DNA from: Akkermansia muciniphila
GTDB lineage: Bacteria > Verrucomicrobiota > Verrucomicrobiia > Verrucomicrobiales > Akkermansiaceae
Assembly: GCA_945888515.1 (NCBI GenBank)
Contig: CAMDAD010000012.1
Span: forward strand, 27,549-91,548
DNA: 64,000 nucleotides
Direction of reading: 5' to 3'
The notes beneath the pieces were generated by a model. The model ran no database searches, was not told the origin of the DNA, and was given only the letters and a program-made list of their open reading frames with translations. The position numbers were made by a program, and so were the translations under genes. Numbering within the stretch: position 1 is the first letter of the stretch; each line of letters opens with the position of its first letter. Positions 8,656 through 17,682 of the stretch are shown here, one piece after another.

Positions 8656-9738
8656 GTGTCCGATCTTTCCCATACTTACGCCCTGATCCTCGCCGGTGGC
8701 TCCGGCACGCGTTTTTGGCCTCTCAGCCGTGACCATAAACCGAAACAACTGCTCGATCTTTTCGGCACCGGCACCTTACTGGCGCAGACCATCGCGCGGC
8801 TTGACGGGCTGGTCCCAGTGGAAAACATCCTGATTCTCACGAATGAGAAACAGGTCGCCGCCGTGCGCGAGGTCGCCCCGCAGCTGCCACTGGAAAACAT
8901 CATCGCAGAGCCCGCGAAGCGCGACACGGCACCCGCCGTCGCTCTTGGTGTGGGCCTCATCGCCGCGCGCGATCCCGAGGCCGTCATGATGGTGCTGCCC
9001 TCCGATCAGCTCATCACCAACACCGAAGCCTATCAATCGGTCATGCGCGATGCACTCACCATCGCTGGCAAATGTGATGGCCTTATCACCATCGGCATCA
9101 AGCCCACCTGGCCCTGCCCTTCCTACGGCTACATCGAGCGCGGCGAGCGCGCCAGCATCACTGGGCTCGACTGCGAGAACATGCCCTACGAAGTGAAACG
9201 CTTCCGCGAAAAGCCCAGTGCCGATCTTGCCGAGCAGTTCCTCGCCCAGGGCGGCTTTAGCTGGAACGCCGGCATGTTTGTCTGGTCCATCCCCGCCGTT
9301 ATGGGCGAGCTCACACGCCAGACGCCACAACTGGCGCACTTCATCTCGGAGCTCCGCCAATCGAAGGACGTCATGGCCACCATGGCCAAACAATTTCCGG
9401 CACTCACTCCGATCTCGATCGACTACGCCCTGATGGAAAAAGCCAAACGCGTGCTCAATCTGGAAGCCACCTTCGACTGGGACGACGTCGGTTCGTGGAT
9501 TTCCATCGCGAAATACCTGCCGACACAAGGCGACAACAACGCCACGAACGCGAACATTTCCGAGATCGACTCGGAGAACAACATCGTCTTCAACGCCCGC
9601 AAGGGCTCCCGTATCGCGTTATTGGGTGTCGATGATCTGATCGTGGTGCAGACCGATGACGCCCTGCTGATCGCCAACCGCCACCAAGCGGATGACATCA
9701 AAAAATTGTCCCCGCTGCTACCCGAACACCTCCTCTAA
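8656..9738 (+). CDS. manC: Mannose-1-phosphate guanylyltransferase
   Basis: The enzyme makes GDP-mannose from mannose-1-phosphate and GTP for polysaccharide and glycan synthesis. The 360-residue protein carries the nucleotidyltransferase signature ALILAGGSGTRFWPLSRD at the N-terminus, then KPKQLLDL, VLPSDQLI and VKRFREKPS. FSWNAGMFVW and ATFDWDDVGSW are diagnostic of the mannose-1-P guanylyltransferase group. There is no fused phosphomannose isomerase domain. The GTG start follows a -10 box directly. ruvX starts 5 bases after its stop, so the two are probably one transcript. Confidence 0.92.
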   Translation: MSDLSHTYALILAGGSGTRFWPLSRDHKPKQLLDLFGTGTLLAQTIARLDGLVPVENILILTNEKQVAAVREVAPQLPLENIIAEPAKRDTAPAVALGVGLIAARDPEAVMMVLPSDQLITNTEAYQSVMRDALTIAGKCDGLITIGIKPTWPCPSYGYIERGERASITGLDCENMPYEVKRFREKPSADLAEQFLAQGGFSWNAGMFVWSIPAVMGELTRQTPQLAHFISELRQSKDVMATMAKQFPALTPISIDYALMEKAKRVLNLEATFDWDDVGSWISIAKYLPTQGDNNATNANISEIDSENNIVFNARKGSRIALLGVDDLIVVQTDDALLIANRHQADDIKKLSPLLPEHLL

Positions 9739-9743
9739 CAGAA

Positions 9744-10175
9744 GTGAGCGATCCTTTTCCCCATCCGGCTCTCGGCATTGACTTCGGTGTCGCCCGCTTC
9801 GGCATCGCCGCCTCGGATCCCGTGGGTATCATGGCGCATCCGGTGGAAACGATTCATCTCGCGAAACAGGATCCTTTCACCCGCATCGCCGCCCTCATCG
9901 CCCAGCGCGGCATCCAAACCATCGTGGTGGGGCTGCCTTGCCATCTCGATGGCCGTGAGGGTGAATCTGCGCAAAAAGTCCGCCGTTTTGTCGGCCAACT
10001 GCAAGCGCAACACCCGCAACTGCCCATCTATCTCATCGATGAGGCCTACACCACCGTCACAGCCGCCGCCAAGCTGCACGAAGCAGGAAAAAATGCCAGA
10101 CGCCAGAAATCCTTAATCGATCAGGCCGCCGCCGTGGAAATCCTGCAATCCTGGATGGAACGCCATCCCGCCTGA
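9744..10175 (+). CDS. ruvX: RuvX/YqgF family Holliday-junction resolvase-like protein
   Basis: The 143-residue protein has an RNase H-like fold. The first catalytic Asp lies in LGIDFGVARFGIA, and the VVGLPCHLDGREGESAQKVR block and the YLIDEAYTTVTA block with its acidic residue follow. YqgF proteins act in 16S rRNA 5'-end processing and have been proposed as resolvases. The start is a GTG five bases behind manC, with thyA following, so it sits in a probable four-gene run. Confidence 0.9.
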   Translation: MSDPFPHPALGIDFGVARFGIAASDPVGIMAHPVETIHLAKQDPFTRIAALIAQRGIQTIVVGLPCHLDGREGESAQKVRRFVGQLQAQHPQLPIYLIDEAYTTVTAAAKLHEAGKNARRQKSLIDQAAAVEILQSWMERHPA

Positions 10176-10223
10176 AAATCTCCGTTCTTGAAATGCAGTC
10201 CATTTCCGCACAAGCTCATCGCC

Positions 10224-11036
10224 ATGCAGACCTACTTGGATTTGTTACGTGATGTGTTAGAAAACGGCGAGTCGCGCCCCGACCGCACGGGCACGGGCAC
10301 CATCGCCGTCTTTGGCCGCCAGGTGCGCTATGATCTGCGGCAAGGCTTTCCCTGTCTCACCACCAAAAAACTCCACCTGCGCTCCATCATCCACGAACTG
10401 CTGTGGTTTCTCCAAGGCAGCACCAACATCTCCTATCTCAAGGAAAACGGCGTCAGCATCTGGGATGAGTGGGCGGATGAAAACGGCGACCTCGGCCCCG
10501 TGTATGGCCGCCAGTGGCGCTCGTGGGTTTGCCCCGATGGCCGCGTGGTCGATCAGATCAAACAGCTCATCCACAACCTCCAGCACAAACCCGATTCCCG
10601 CCGCCATATCGTCTCCGCTTGGAACGTGGCAGATGTCGATCAAATGGCGCTGCCGCCCTGCCATTGCCTATTCCAGTTTTTCGTCCACGAGCCGAATGCC
10701 CAAGGCCTACGCGGTCTTTCCTGCCAACTCTACCAACGCAGCGCGGATCTTTTTCTCGGCGTGCCCTTCAACATCGCCTCCTACGCGCTGCTAACGATGA
10801 TGATCGCCCAGATCTGCGGCTACGAAGCGCGCGATTTCGTCCACACCTTCGGCGACCTCCATCTCTATCAAAATCACATCGAGCAAACCAAACTCCAACT
10901 CACCCGCGAGCCGCGCCCGCTGCCGCAAATGTGGATCGATCCGTCCATCAAACACATCCACGACTTCCGCTTCGAGCACTTCCGCCTCGACAACTACGAT
11001 CCCCACCCCGCCATCAAGGCGCCCATCTCCGTCTAA
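10224..11036 (+). CDS. thyA: Thymidylate synthase
   Basis: ThyA converts dUMP to dTMP using methylene-tetrahydrofolate. The 270-residue protein starting [15 protein letters not shown] is normal length (E. coli 264). Motifs seen are [17 protein letters not shown], the Arg region [11 protein letters not shown] and the active-site Cys in [11 protein letters not shown]. Substrate-binding FNIASYALL and [10 protein letters not shown] also follow. The ATG at 10224 is preferred over an in-frame TTG 36 bases upstream because the added residues are not family-like. folA begins 5 bases after its stop, a common pairing because ThyA generates the dihydrofolate that DHFR recycles. Confidence 0.96.
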   Translation: MQTYLDLLRDVLENGESRPDRTGTGTIAVFGRQVRYDLRQGFPCLTTKKLHLRSIIHELLWFLQGSTNISYLKENGVSIWDEWADENGDLGPVYGRQWRSWVCPDGRVVDQIKQLIHNLQHKPDSRRHIVSAWNVADVDQMALPPCHCLFQFFVHEPNAQGLRGLSCQLYQRSADLFLGVPFNIASYALLTMMIAQICGYEARDFVHTFGDLHLYQNHIEQTKLQLTREPRPLPQMWIDPSIKHIHDFRFEHFRLDNYDPHPAIKAPISV

Positions 11037-11041
11037 GCACC

Positions 11042-11515
11042 GTGAACTCACATACTCTTATCGGCATCGTTGCCATGACCGCGGACCGCATCATCGGCCG
11101 CGATGGCACCTTGCCCTGGCACCTGCCCGATGACCTCGCGTTTTTCAAAAAAACCACCAGCGGCCACGCCATCGTCATGGGCAGAAAGACCTTCGACTCC
11201 ATCGGCAGACCCTTGCCGAAGCGTCAGAACATCGTGCTTACCCGCGATCGCAGTTGGAGTCATTCCGGTGCGGAGGTGATCCACACCCCAGAAGATCTCA
11301 GCCAAGTCATCGCCCAGCCCGGCGAGGCATTCATCATCGGCGGTGCGGAAATTTACCTGGCATTTCTGCCCCACATGCACGCCCTGCTCGTCACCCACGT
11401 CAAGGCGGACTACTCTGGCGATACTCGTTTTCCTGAATATCAAAACGAATTCCCGCATGAGGAAATCATTCTCGATCATCCCGAGTTTACGGTGAAACGA
11501 CACACGCGCGTCTAA
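11042..11515 (+). CDS. folA: Dihydrofolate reductase
   Basis: DHFR reduces dihydrofolate to tetrahydrofolate with NADPH and completes the thymidylate cycle with the adjacent thyA. The GTG start gives 157 residues beginning (M)NSHTLIGIVAMT. Conserved elements are the catalytic Asp in GTLPWHLPDDLAFFKK, GHAIVMGRKTFDSIG, the RQNIVLTRD strand and the IIGGAEIYLAFLP cofactor motif. The frame stays open far upstream inside thyA, but that part is an out-of-frame shadow. Confidence 0.94.
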   Translation: MNSHTLIGIVAMTADRIIGRDGTLPWHLPDDLAFFKKTTSGHAIVMGRKTFDSIGRPLPKRQNIVLTRDRSWSHSGAEVIHTPEDLSQVIAQPGEAFIIGGAEIYLAFLPHMHALLVTHVKADYSGDTRFPEYQNEFPHEEIILDHPEFTVKRHTRV

Positions 11516-11524
11516 CAAAAAAAT

Positions 11525-11621
11525 GCTGTCAGGGAATCCGTGGCAAGCCCGGACAAACTACCGTTGCTTCGATTAAGACCTGGCGGGTTTCGCCTGCCGA
11601 ACCTCCACAGCCCCTGACAGC
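11525..11621 (-). ncRNA. ffs: 4.5S / signal recognition particle RNA (small bacterial form)
   Basis: A 97-base minus-strand RNA closes on itself with a perfect 10-bp terminal stem (GCTGTCAGGG / CCCTGACAGC) and ends in a T7 run, which also terminates it. The SRP core is visible as CCAGGTC, then the apical loop, then GAAGCAACGG, matching the CAGG / AGCA symmetric loop of helix 8 that binds Ffh. A promoter-like TTGCGC-17-TTTGCT lies just upstream. The apical loop reads UUAAUC instead of the usual closing C-G pair plus GGAA tetraloop, which is unusual. It is convergent to folA. Confidence 0.8.
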
Positions 11622-11627
11622 GGCGAC

Positions 11628-11656
11628 AGCAAACACTGGAGTCTCGCATCGCGCAA
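11628..11656 (-). promoter_or_regulatory. Putative ffs promoter
   Basis: TTGCGC (11651-11656) and TTTGCT (11628-11633) are separated by 17 bases. The RNA 5' end is seven bases downstream of the -10 box, the expected distance. Confidence 0.45.
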
Positions 11657-11696
11657 TCATTATTTTCCACAGAATCCACGCTTCTGGTTCATCCGC

Positions 11697-12704
11697 TCAT
11701 GGGACAGTCCCCATGCGGATCATCCGCCACAGGACCTGCCAAGATTCACCACGTGTGCGTCGGAAGGTGGCAAACGAGGCGTGGGCATCCGGCATCGAGG
11801 CATCGACCACAATGCCCCAGAGCGGCGAAACCGCATCGGGCCGCATGGCATAACGCAGATCACCGAGTATTCCCGGTTGCTGCGGATGCCAGCCCAGCCA
11901 GCCATCCGAAAAATGCGCGAAACGATCGATGTCTCGCGCCAATACGGAGTCGGGCGTGATCTCGCTCAGGTCCATGGGCTTGACGAGGACAGCACGACTT
12001 TCGCCTAACAACTTCACCTCGCTCATGGCGCGAAAGCAAAGCACATGCGCCTCACCCTCGTATTCATACAAAGCTCGCCAAACGATGATGTTGCCAAAAG
12101 ACGGCTTCACCGTAAGTCGCCGTGCCTCATGACCTCGTTCCACTGCCGTATCATTCAAAGCGATCAATACCCGCACTTGTTGCAGGACACTGCAGCAAAG
12201 ATAAAACATCGCCCATAGCAAGGCACCCACCGCCCAAGTCCGCGTGCGGCGCTTGATCGCGAGGCACACCGGCAAAAGCAGCGGCAAAGTGAAAAGCGGA
12301 TCGATGACTGAAATCAGATCCCACGCCACCCGTGTATCCGCAAACGGCCAATACCAACGAGTTCCGTAACTGGTCCACACATCGCAGAGCCCATGACTGA
12401 GTGCAGCCATCACTCCAGCGACAAGTAAGTCCTTGCCATTGCAGGCACGTTTGCGCCAGCGCTGCCAATGAATCACTAGCCAAGCCATCGCCGCACCAAT
12501 CATCGGAGCCATCAGCAGCGAGTGACTGAAATGCCGATGCATTTCCAATGCAAAAAGCGGGTCACTCGCGGAGCGCAAGAAGACATCGAGATCGGGAAAT
12601 TCACCCGCAAGAAATCCCACTACCGCCGCCGGTCTGATGCTCTCACGCGGCACCACGCACACCGCGACCGCTATACCCAAGAGTCCGTGCGTTAGATTGT
12701 CCAT
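11697..12704 (-). CDS. Membrane-bound metal-dependent hydrolase-like protein (YdjM/DUF457 type)
   Basis: The 335-residue protein starts MDNLTHGLLGIAVA and continues with GEFPDLDVF and HRHFSHSLLM, the His/Asp motifs of the DUF457/YdjM family of inner-membrane predicted hydrolases. A further LSHGLCDVWTSYGTRWYWPF block carries additional His and Asp residues. About four transmembrane helices fill the N-terminal half, and the C-terminal 150 residues are soluble and variable. The physiological substrate is unknown for the family. It is followed downstream by a small gene that starts a five-gene minus-strand group. Confidence 0.75.
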   Translation of the reverse strand: MDNLTHGLLGIAVAVCVVPRESIRPAAVVGFLAGEFPDLDVFLRSASDPLFALEMHRHFSHSLLMAPMIGAAMAWLVIHWQRWRKRACNGKDLLVAGVMAALSHGLCDVWTSYGTRWYWPFADTRVAWDLISVIDPLFTLPLLLPVCLAIKRRTRTWAVGALLWAMFYLCCSVLQQVRVLIALNDTAVERGHEARRLTVKPSFGNIIVWRALYEYEGEAHVLCFRAMSEVKLLGESRAVLVKPMDLSEITPDSVLARDIDRFAHFSDGWLGWHPQQPGILGDLRYAMRPDAVSPLWGIVVDASMPDAHASFATFRRTRGESWQVLWRMIRMGTVP

Positions 12705-12718
12705 GTCCCTTCACGGTA

Positions 12719-13168
12719 TCAGCGCAGCATTTGCTTGAGCTGATTCTGGAAAGCGATGATGTCATCCTGATTCGGCCGATAGCCCGACGTATCCGCATCT
12801 AGGCCGAGTCGACCAGTTTCATCGACATACCAAAGCGCCCTCTCGCCGTCGCTGAATACGACCTTGCCGCTATACAGCATTCCTGGAATCACAATCTCAT
12901 CGCGACTGACCCGCACATCACCTGTGAGAGTATCCGCTTCCTCAGCGAGGACGGGCTCTTCTTTTTTCGGCTCCTCCTTGACCTCGGTCTTCAGCGTGAT
13001 GCCGAGATCGAGAATCAAAAAACGTGTGTCCATATAAGTGACACGGATCTGCCACTCGTCATTCATGCGCTTTTGAATCTCGGCCATCTGCGCGCCGGCT
13101 TCGGCCCACTGACGTATCGTATTTTTCTGATCTTCGCTGAGTTGGCTGGTGGAAAACATCGGGCTCAT
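12719..13168 (-). CDS. Hypothetical protein with helical N-terminal domain
   Basis: About 149 residues from the ATG at 13168. The N-terminal part (SEDQKNTIRQWAEAGAQMAE, then MNDEWQIRVTYMDTRFLI) looks like a small helical domain. A charged Glu/Lys linker (TEVKEEPKKEEPVLAEE) and a beta-rich C-terminal region (VVFSDGERALWYVDETGRLG) follow. The frame remains open upstream with a hydrophobic stretch (LGIALWCALMSPM) but no ATG or GTG, so the real start may be a rarer codon giving a signal peptide. It lies between the DUF457-type gene and rluE. No function can be assigned. Confidence 0.6.
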   Translation of the reverse strand: MSPMFSTSQLSEDQKNTIRQWAEAGAQMAEIQKRMNDEWQIRVTYMDTRFLILDLGITLKTEVKEEPKKEEPVLAEEADTLTGDVRVSRDEIVIPGMLYSGKVVFSDGERALWYVDETGRLGLDADTSGYRPNQDDIIAFQNQLKQMLR

Positions 13169-13237
13169 CAAAGCGCACCACAGCGCAATGCCAAGCCTAA
13201 AGAGTGCATGGACCGAATGAAGTTACGCACACTCCGC

Positions 13238-13804
13238 TCACACGCCCAGCAATTGACGATCCTCCATCGCAAGCTCACGCCACTCACCAGGCGCCAAGTC
13301 ACCTAGCAGAAATCCGCCTATCGCCGCACGCACCAAGCGCAAAGTGGGCAGCCCTACCGCCGCCGTCATCCGTCGTACTTGGCGGTTTTTCCCCTCGGTC
13401 AATGTCAATTCCAACCACGCGGTGGGAATCGCCGCGCGATAGCGGATGGGCGGCGTGCGCGGAGGAAGGTCCGGCTCCCTGGGCAAACATCGCGCCGTTG
13501 CCTTGGCGACAAGGTGCCCCTGAATCACCAGCGAACCATTGCGTAAGCGTTGCATGGCCGACTCATCCGGCACGCCTTCCACCTGCGCCCAGTAGGTGCG
13601 CGGGTGCTCATGGCGTGGGTGCAGCAAGCGATCCACCAGTGGCTTTTCATCGCTCAGCAACAGCAATCCCTCGGAATCGCGATCGAGTCGGCCGATGGCA
13701 TAAACATCCTTGGGTAGGAAAAAATCCGCCAAGGTGCGATGCTCTGGCAACTCTCGCGTGAATTGCGAGAGCACATCATAAGGCTTGTGAAACGCGATCA
13801 GCAC
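13238..13804 (-). CDS. rluE: 23S rRNA pseudouridine synthase, RluE/RsuA family
   Basis: The 188-residue protein isomerises uridine to pseudouridine in 23S rRNA (RluE acts at 2457 in E. coli). It has the N-terminal strand IAFHKPYDVLSQF, the catalytic-Asp motif AIGRLDRDSEGLLLLSDE, RTYWAQVEG and ELTLTEGKNRQVRRM. It lacks an S4 domain, as RluE does. The GTG at 13804 is chosen because the family N-terminus begins there. It overlaps the last codons of terC by nothing but lies only 10 bases downstream, suggesting co-transcription. Confidence 0.88.
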   Translation of the reverse strand: MLIAFHKPYDVLSQFTRELPEHRTLADFFLPKDVYAIGRLDRDSEGLLLLSDEKPLVDRLLHPRHEHPRTYWAQVEGVPDESAMQRLRNGSLVIQGHLVAKATARCLPREPDLPPRTPPIRYRAAIPTAWLELTLTEGKNRQVRRMTAAVGLPTLRLVRAAIGGFLLGDLAPGEWRELAMEDRQLLGV

Positions 13805-13814
13805 GATGCTGCGA

Positions 13815-14867
13815 TCAGGATTCCGGAGTTTCCTCTTTCTTCGGCCACACCAAGGAAGCCACCACCGAGAGCACCAAGGCGCCCAGCACCACACCCAAGG
13901 AAATGTTCACCATGGACTGATGGAATTCATGATTCAGATAGCGCTGAACCAGCGAGTAGAAACCTGCCTCGGTAGGACCATCATGCCCTTTCATCACGCC
14001 CGCCGCAGCCAGCGGCAAGAGCATTTTCACGCCGATGAAACTCAGGATGAAAGCTAGGCCGATTTTCAGGTAGTGGAAACGATCCGCTAGATCCGCTAGC
14101 AAAAAGAAAAACGTCCGCAAACCGAGAATCGCAAAAATGTTAGAGGTGTAGACGATGAATTTGTCCGTCGTGATGCCGAAGATCGCAGGGATCGAATCCA
14201 CCGCAAACATAACATCGGAAAGCTCCACCACGATCAACACCAACAGCAACAAGGTGCCCGTGCGTTTGCCATCTTTGATGATAGTGAACTGACTGCCCTC
14301 GTAGTGCTTCGAGATGCGCACGAAGCGCGTGATAAAGTTCACCAGTCGACTCTCCTCCGGATTGAAGCCGTCATCGTCGCTACCAAACATTTTCACACCT
14401 GTCCACAGCAGGAATGCTCCAAAGACATAGAGAATCCAGTGGAAGCGCTCGACCAGTTCCGCGCCCGTGAAGATCATGATCATGCGCATACCCAGCGCCC
14501 CCATGATGCCCCAGAACAGCACTCGATGCTGGTATTTTTTCGGTACTTTGAAGTAACTAAAAATTAGAAGGAAGACAAAAAGATTATCCACCGAGAGCGA
14601 AAGCTCGATCAGATATCCGGTGAGGAATTCCTTCGCTTTGAAAAATCCCATGTCCGAGCCATTCGCATGCGTCACCGCGCCATACACAAAGCCATTGAAT
14701 AACAGTGCCAGTGATATCCACACGCTGCTCCAGAGCAAGGTCTCGCGCCGCGAAGGAGCGTGTGCCCGTCGATTGGCGATACCGAGATCGACAAATAATG
14801 CCAGAAACACGACCACAAAAAAAGTGATCCAACACCAAACGGGATAATGCACAATCTGATTACTCAT
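13815..14867 (-). CDS. TerC family integral membrane protein
   Basis: The 350-residue protein has nine or so hydrophobic helices and the TerC/Alx hallmark acidic residues within them: FLTGYLIELSLSVDNLFVF and VVELSDVMFAVDSIPAIFG. TerC proteins are implicated in metal (manganese) efflux or metalation of secreted proteins, and in tellurite resistance. No yybP-ykoY-like riboswitch is visible in the short (57-base) gap upstream. It lies between the bifunctional nuclease gene and rluE in a minus-strand group. Confidence 0.9.
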   Translation of the reverse strand: MSNQIVHYPVWCWITFFVVVFLALFVDLGIANRRAHAPSRRETLLWSSVWISLALLFNGFVYGAVTHANGSDMGFFKAKEFLTGYLIELSLSVDNLFVFLLIFSYFKVPKKYQHRVLFWGIMGALGMRMIMIFTGAELVERFHWILYVFGAFLLWTGVKMFGSDDDGFNPEESRLVNFITRFVRISKHYEGSQFTIIKDGKRTGTLLLLVLIVVELSDVMFAVDSIPAIFGITTDKFIVYTSNIFAILGLRTFFFLLADLADRFHYLKIGLAFILSFIGVKMLLPLAAAGVMKGHDGPTEAGFYSLVQRYLNHEFHQSMVNISLGVVLGALVLSVVASLVWPKKEETPES

Positions 14868-14924
14868 GAACGAGTTGATTCAATGGCGAATGCGCGCTTT
14901 GGTAAAGAAAGAATCACGCGCGAG

Positions 14925-15374
14925 TCAGGATTCTTCGCCCTCGCGCCGCATTTCCTCCAGCGTCTCGGACACATCCGCCAGCGAATCCCACAGATCCGTC
15001 ACTACATACATCGGAGCGTTCACACGCACTGCGAGAGCCATGCAATCGCTGGGCCTCGCATCCAGCTCGACGATCTTTTTTTCCTGAATCTCATTCTCCA
15101 CCTGGAAAATCACCCGCGCAAAATACACCTCGTCCTTCATGCTGACGATCACCACCCGCTGCAAACGCGCGCCAAAGGCGTCTAGGCTCATCAGAAACAA
15201 ATCATGTGTCAACGGCCGCTCCGGCTTCTGCCCGGCGAGCACGGCATTGATCGATGCTCCAATCGCCGGATCGATGAAAAACGAAATCACCTTGTGCCCG
15301 TCGCCCAAAAAAACAGCGCACCCCGCCTGCGTCGGCATCAGGGCGATCGGCTCCACTCGGGTCAGGTCAGGCAT
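14925..15374 (-). CDS. Bifunctional nuclease family protein (BFN/DUF151)
   Basis: The 149-residue protein is of the BFN/DUF151 family, whose characterised plant member has RNase and DNase activity. Signatures are the N-terminal strand CAVFLGDGHKVISFFID, then ASINAVLAGQKPERPLTHDL, the VYFARVIFQ strand and ELDARPSDCMALAVR. The last is the most conserved family block, with Asp and Ser intact. Its -10 box TAGGGT lies seven bases before the ATG, with TTGTAT 17 bases further upstream, so the mRNA is probably leaderless. Confidence 0.87.
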   Translation of the reverse strand: MPDLTRVEPIALMPTQAGCAVFLGDGHKVISFFIDPAIGASINAVLAGQKPERPLTHDLFLMSLDAFGARLQRVVIVSMKDEVYFARVIFQVENEIQEKKIVELDARPSDCMALAVRVNAPMYVVTDLWDSLADVSETLEEMRREGEES

Positions 15375-15381
15375 GCTTTAC

Positions 15382-15410
15382 ACCCTACACCAGGCGCCAA
15401 TACCATACAA
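15382..15410 (-). promoter_or_regulatory. Promoter of the BFN gene, leaderless arrangement
   Basis: TTGTAT (15405-15410), 17 bases, TAGGGT (15382-15387), seven bases, then the ATG at 15374. Confidence 0.45.
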
Positions 15411-15483
15411 GCCGAATCGCGCCGCGGCCCTACCGACCGTTTTTTCTTTTCACTAGCGTCTTTTCCCTACATCGTCGCGGCAC

Positions 15484-16356
15484 ATGACCACTGTGTTGGA
15501 ATGCATCGATGCAGGCACCGCCTATCTAGAAAAACGTGGGGTCGAGGATGCGCGGCGCAACATGCAAATGCTGGTGGCGCACCACATGAAATGCACGCGC
15601 ATGCAGCTCTACCTGCGCTTCGATGAACCGCTCAGAGAGGAGGTCCTAGCGCCGCTACGCATCGACCTGAAAAAACGCGGCGAACGGATCCCCTTGCAGC
15701 ACTTGCTGGGGAGCGTGGCGTTTCACAAGCACGACTTCAAGGTCGATGCGCGCGCTTTGATTCCACGGCCGGAAACAGAAGAGTTAGTGGAATGGCTCAT
15801 CGCTCATGTGAACCCTGCACCTACTACGATACTGGATCTCGGCTGCGGCACTGGCGTGATCGGGCTGAGTCTTGCAGCGGCGTGGCCGCAGGCGCAAGTG
15901 ACGCTCGCCGATGTCTCACCGGAGGCGCTAAGTCTCGCCCGAGAAAATGCGACCACACTGGGCCGAGAGAACGTGAGCTTTTGTGAAACGTCGCTCTTTT
16001 CTTCGCTCACCGGCCGCTTCGATCTGATCGTTGCGAATCTGCCGTATGTGCCGGAGGTCGATCGCACCACTCTCACACCAGAGGTGCTGCACGATCCCGA
16101 GCTCGCCCTGTTTTCTGGCACGGACGGTCTCGATCTGATTCGGCTGTTTTGCCAGCAAGTGAAACAATTTCTTCAGCCCGGCGGCATCGTTGCCATGGAA
16201 ATCGGGCACGACCAAGGCGACATCACCAGCGAACTGCTGCGCGCTGGCGGCCTCACTGAAGTGCAGGTAATGATGGACATTTCAGGCATAGCGCGTTTTC
16301 CCCTTGCCAAACTCCCCCATTCCTCAAACGCTACCGTTACGGGGGCAACCTCTTGA
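15484..16356 (+). CDS. prmC: Peptide chain release factor N5-glutamine methyltransferase
   Basis: PrmC methylates the GGQ glutamine of RF1 and RF2 with S-adenosylmethionine. The 290-residue protein has the N-terminal helical recognition domain, then RIPLQHLLGSVAFHKHDF and LIPRPETEELVEW. The SAM motif is ILDLGCGTGVIGLSLA. The usual catalytic NPPY is NLPYVP here (residues about 183-188), a known variant in this family, so activity is not excluded. murA starts 13 bases downstream. Confidence 0.9.
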   Translation: MTTVLECIDAGTAYLEKRGVEDARRNMQMLVAHHMKCTRMQLYLRFDEPLREEVLAPLRIDLKKRGERIPLQHLLGSVAFHKHDFKVDARALIPRPETEELVEWLIAHVNPAPTTILDLGCGTGVIGLSLAAAWPQAQVTLADVSPEALSLARENATTLGRENVSFCETSLFSSLTGRFDLIVANLPYVPEVDRTTLTPEVLHDPELALFSGTDGLDLIRLFCQQVKQFLQPGGIVAMEIGHDQGDITSELLRAGGLTEVQVMMDISGIARFPLAKLPHSSNATVTGATS

Positions 16357-16369
16357 TTTTCACTGACCT

Positions 16370-17641
16370 ATGGACAAACTTCTCGTACACGGCGGCGCGA
16401 CCTTACGCGGCAGCATCAATATTTCCGGCTCTAAAAACGCCTCTCTACCCATCCTCGCTGCATCTCTGCTCACTGATCAAGAGGTCATCATCCGCCGCGT
16501 GCCCGATGTCTCGGACACCAATTATATGGTGCAAATCATCTCCGCACTCGGTGGTGAGATCGAACGCAGCTCGGGCACGGTTCGGATTCATAATAAAAAC
16601 ATCGTCGATACGGCCCCCTACGATCTCGTACGCCGCATGCGTGCCTCCATCTGCGTGATGGGCCCCCTGCTCGCTCGGACTGGCCGCGCGGTGGTCTCGC
16701 TGCCCGGCGGTTGCATCATCGGCGATCGCCCCGTTGACCTTCACCTTCGCGGGCTGGAAGCTCTCGGCGCCACGACCGAGTTCGATTCTGGAAACATCAT
16801 CATTACCGCGCCGAAGGGTGGACTCAAAGGAGCAGAAATCAACCTGCGCGGCACGCATGGCCCTACCGTTCTCGGGACGGATAACGTCATGATGGCCGCC
16901 GTTTTTGCGGAGGGCACCACAGTGATCGAGTCCGCCGCTGCCGAACCAGAAGTCGAAGACCTCGCCCATTTCCTCAACGGTCTCGGGGCAAAAATCCAAG
17001 GCGCGGGAACACGCCGCATCACGATCGAGGGTGTCACTTCGTTAGGTAGCATCGAGCACACCGTCATCCCCGACCGCATCGAGGCCGGGACCTTCATGGC
17101 TGCGGCGGTCATCGCGGGCGAAGGCGTGACCCTTCACCGCATCTGCCGCGAACAAATGACCGCCATTACGAAAATATTTCAAGACTGCGGACACAAGATT
17201 ATCTTCAACGAGGCGGGCGACAGTGTCACCATCCATCGCGGCGAGAATCCCGTGGGTGCCGAAATTAACACCGCTCCCTATCCCGGTTACCCTACCGATA
17301 TGCAGGCGCAAATGACTGCCGTGTTTGCGACCACGCCAGGCATTTCCGTGGTCAAAGACACCATCTTCCCGCAGCGCTTCATGCACTGTGCCGAAATGAA
17401 ACGCATGGGTGCAGACATCAATGTGGACAGCGGCACCGCGATCATCAAAGGCGTGAAGCAACTCTCCGCCGCTCCTGTCATGGCCAGCGATTTGCGTGCC
17501 TCCGCGGCGCTCGTTCTAGCAGGTCTTACCGCCAAAGGCACCACAACGATTTCTCGCCTCTATCATATCGATCGTGGCTACGAACACATCGATGAAAAAC
17601 TTCTCCAACTGCATGCGCATGTGGAGCGTGTCAAAGAATAA
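16370..17641 (+). CDS. murA: UDP-N-acetylglucosamine 1-carboxyvinyltransferase
   Basis: MurA transfers enolpyruvate from PEP to UDP-GlcNAc, the first committed step of peptidoglycan synthesis, in the cytoplasm. The 423 residues are the standard length. It starts [20 protein letters not shown], with [13 protein letters not shown] following. The PEP-adduct Cys is intact in [19 protein letters not shown], so fosfomycin sensitivity would be expected at this site. [10 protein letters not shown] and [13 protein letters not shown] further confirm it. It is probably co-transcribed with prmC. Confidence 0.96.
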   Translation: MDKLLVHGGATLRGSINISGSKNASLPILAASLLTDQEVIIRRVPDVSDTNYMVQIISALGGEIERSSGTVRIHNKNIVDTAPYDLVRRMRASICVMGPLLARTGRAVVSLPGGCIIGDRPVDLHLRGLEALGATTEFDSGNIIITAPKGGLKGAEINLRGTHGPTVLGTDNVMMAAVFAEGTTVIESAAAEPEVEDLAHFLNGLGAKIQGAGTRRITIEGVTSLGSIEHTVIPDRIEAGTFMAAAVIAGEGVTLHRICREQMTAITKIFQDCGHKIIFNEAGDSVTIHRGENPVGAEINTAPYPGYPTDMQAQMTAVFATTPGISVVKDTIFPQRFMHCAEMKRMGADINVDSGTAIIKGVKQLSAAPVMASDLRASAALVLAGLTAKGTTTISRLYHIDRGYEHIDEKLLQLHAHVERVKE

Positions 17642-17682
17642 GTGATCCGCGCCGTGTCGCTAAGGGATATCGGCGCATCCCA

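Noticed and set aside
10514..11041. Long open frame continuing upstream of folA through thyA
   Set aside because: It is out of frame with thyA and encodes Pro/Arg-rich low-complexity sequence; the DHFR family N-terminus begins at 11042.
14867..14925. Manganese (yybP-ykoY) riboswitch ahead of terC
   Set aside because: The gap to the upstream gene is only 57 bases and shows no riboswitch landmarks.
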